DNA from: Wyeomyia smithii
Lineage: Eukaryota > Arthropoda > Insecta > Diptera > Culicidae
Assembly (NCBI RefSeq): GCF_029784165.1
Contig: NC_073695.1
Span: 164,706,066 to 164,770,065, forward strand
Direction of reading: 5' to 3'
Length of the DNA: 64,000 bases
The notes beneath the pieces were generated by a model. It was not told where the DNA came from. It ran no database searches and saw only the letters and a list, made by a program, of their open reading frames with translations. Shown here piece after piece: positions 62,235-64,000 of the stretch. The position numbers were made by a program, and so were the translations under genes. Each line of letters begins with the position of its first letter. The stretch's first letter is position 1.

Positions 62235-63921
62235 AAAACGGTGATTCTACGAAACCGGGTTTGGCGTAGTTTTAGTATATTTTTCACAAAGCAAAATAAT
62301 ATCGATTATTTTTGAGCATTAATGGTAATTCGCTAGTATCTTGAAGTGGTAGTCTTATATCTATATCTTATTTTGAGTAAAAAAGTCTCAGAAATCGAAT
62401 GGTAGGTGTCTGATCTTCGTAAAATGTCAGCAGATAAACCTATTTTAGTATTGTAGGGGAATTGGGGCAAAATCGACATTTCGCTGACATTTTACGTTGT
62501 TCAGACACCTACCATTCGATTTCTGAGGCTCTTTTTACTCAAAATAAGATATAATTTGACTACCACTTTAAGATATTAGCGAATCACCAGTAATACTCAG
62601 AAATATTCGATATTATTTTGCTTTGTGAAATATACTAAAACTATGCCAAAACCGGTTTTGTAGAATCACCGTTTTGAGCTCAGTTTTTGTCCGATTTAAG
62701 ATCTGTTTTTTTTTTCTTCAAAAGATGGGTAAAAGGATGCTAATATGTGGACAAACTCTTAGAATTTTGATATTTGGCCTCAAAACAAAATGGCGTCGAA
62801 AAAACCACAAAAATTACCGGTTTCTCAAATATTCAAAATGGTGCCATTGTTGCCCCTTAAGTTGAAATATGTTCAAACTCAGGGAAATTTATTTTCGCAT
62901 TAAACTTCATCAAAAAATCATACATAGGAGCCAAGGCAAAAAAATTGTTGCAGTGCGTTATTTCCATTATCTTGGAGCATCACAGAGAGATGTGATGCCT
63001 CTGTAGTTTTGTGAATATCAATACATAACAAAATCGAAACAAAAATTTGTACCTATGTTACTGAATCCATTGAAATTATTGCATATTCGAGCGCTCCTAC
63101 AGCCTGCAGCAATACTCACACCAATCACATTAGTTTCAGCAATAAAAATGATGGAAAAACATTTGAAATGTAAACTTTTACTAAGCAGAGAATTCACACG
63201 TGCTGACAATAGACGTGCTGCCAGCTTTCCTAAAAAAAAATTTACAAACATTCAAAGGACAATTAGAAATGAACAAAACGATTCAGCGTGAGCAACTTTC
63301 AGTTGGTATCGAGACATTATACTAGTCTTACAGGCCACTCATCGTATGTTCCCCTGACTGTCAGTAGGACACTTTTAACAGTTGGTTGTGAAGTGGGGGA
63401 CTTTGACAAAAAATACTACAAGGTATACAGCACTAGGGTTGTGTGAAATGGTGACGTGGGACCAAACACTGTAAATACTGTAATTACAGACACAATAAAT
63501 TCGTTTGATCAGTGATTTACATATTTTAATTCTCAGCCTCCCCTCAGCCTCAGCCTTTTTTCAGAACTATATTTAAGTACACTCGAAAGAACTTCATTCA
63601 CACTTGGCGATGTTGTGTCTGTGATGTTTTTTTTTTGAGCAAAAAACATTTAACAATTACAAAGAAGTTAAAGTTTAAAAAGATTCATTTTTGTTTTTTG
63701 TTTCACAAGTTTGTTTCATTTGCCAACAATTACATTCACTGTGCTACGAAGACAGCTGATATAAGTAGGGTATGGGACTAGTTCGTCAGGGGTTTTCTTC
63801 GTCATAATTTTTGCTTCATTCTATTGAAAAATATATGACGAAGAAAACCCCTGCCGAAGTAGTCCCACACCCTATATTGTTTTATTTGTAAAGTTAAAAA
63901 TAAAAAAATATAATATAATAA

Positions 63922-63925
<4 letters not shown>
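62235..63925 (+). mobile_element. Repeat family X, copy B with 195-bp inverted arms
   Basis: Begins with a fold-back: arm 62235-62431 pairs with 62483-62675 (outer sequence 'aaaacggtgattctacg', inner 'gctgacattttacg'), with a 51-bp spacer. Continues with the sequence shared with copy A, plus about 400 bp (62955-63400) missing from copy A. Carries the PIF/Harbinger empty site (62730-62732) and a palindromic MITE (63768-63872). No coding capacity seen. Confidence 0.82.
63768..63872. mobile_element. Palindromic TA-flanked MITE, copy 2
   Basis: 105 bp, about 90% identical to 2188-2293, starting GGGTATGGGACTAGTTCG and ending GTAGTCCCACACCC. TA at 63766-63767 and 63873-63874. Repeat X copy A has the intact site at 20953-20954 ('ataagtatatta'). 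Confidence 0.92.

Positions 63926-63926
<1 letters not shown>

Positions 63927-64000
<74 letters not shown>
63927..64000. repeat. (TA)n array 5 (runs off window)
   Basis: At least 74 bp of TA up to the window end, after a 'taatataataaaataat' lead-in. Confidence 0.97.

Noticed and set aside
52054..64000. Searched for the C-terminal lap exon
   Set aside because: No phase-2 acceptor followed by a W/P/G/M-rich frame was seen; probably right of the window.

Overview
This is a eukaryotic window, AT-rich and very repeat-dense. It comes from an insect, probably a dipteran and most likely a mosquito. That assignment rests on the host gene and on the mix of mobile elements (BEL/Pao, env-bearing gypsy, Jockey and R1 retroelements, Tc1 relics, many MITEs). 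No species can be named from the sequence alone.

Only one host gene is clearly present. It is the plus-strand clathrin-assembly gene lap (AP180/CALM/PICALM family), running from about 3.9 kb past 52 kb and open at both ends. Nine coding exons are visible: a 21-nt microexon (3922-3942), four exons encoding the C-terminal half of the ANTH domain and the start of the linker (15553-18267), then the unstructured NPF/DLF-rich tail (41625-41883, 41943-42044, 48514-48989, 51822-52053). The N-terminal ANTH exons should lie left of the window and the C-terminal exon(s) right of it.

The introns hold nearly everything else. The 11.6-kb intron 3943-15552 contains a decayed BEL/Pao element on the minus strand (about 5.1-10.97 kb), two oppositely oriented Tc1 transposase relics (12.4-13.0 kb), a 500-base gap, a (TA)n array and G-rich tandem repeats. 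The 23.4-kb intron 18268-41624 contains several nested MITEs, a broken Jockey-type element (plus strand, 23.6-27.56 kb), an env-bearing gypsy element (minus, 27.56-35.24 kb) with two nearly identical LTRs, one of them cut short, and an almost intact R1-clade element (minus, 35.66-40.99 kb) with (TA)n on both sides. The intron 42045-48513 contains fold-back elements, a perfect 83-bp hairpin and a 0.7-kb (TA)n array.

Right of 52 kb there is a THAP-domain pseudogene fragment (55.4-55.7 kb), small MITEs, a recent 102-bp tandem duplication and second copies of repeat families also seen further left. These paralogous pairs supply natural empty sites, so several MITE insertions and their target-site duplications can be read directly from the sequence.

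The most notable observations are the R1-clade element bounded on both sides by pure TA repeat, a repeat family carrying two unrelated minisatellites, the perfect 83-bp hairpin, the lap microexon, and the G-quadruplex-prone arrays. I found no CRISPR array, prokaryotic operon or recognisable tRNA/rRNA gene.
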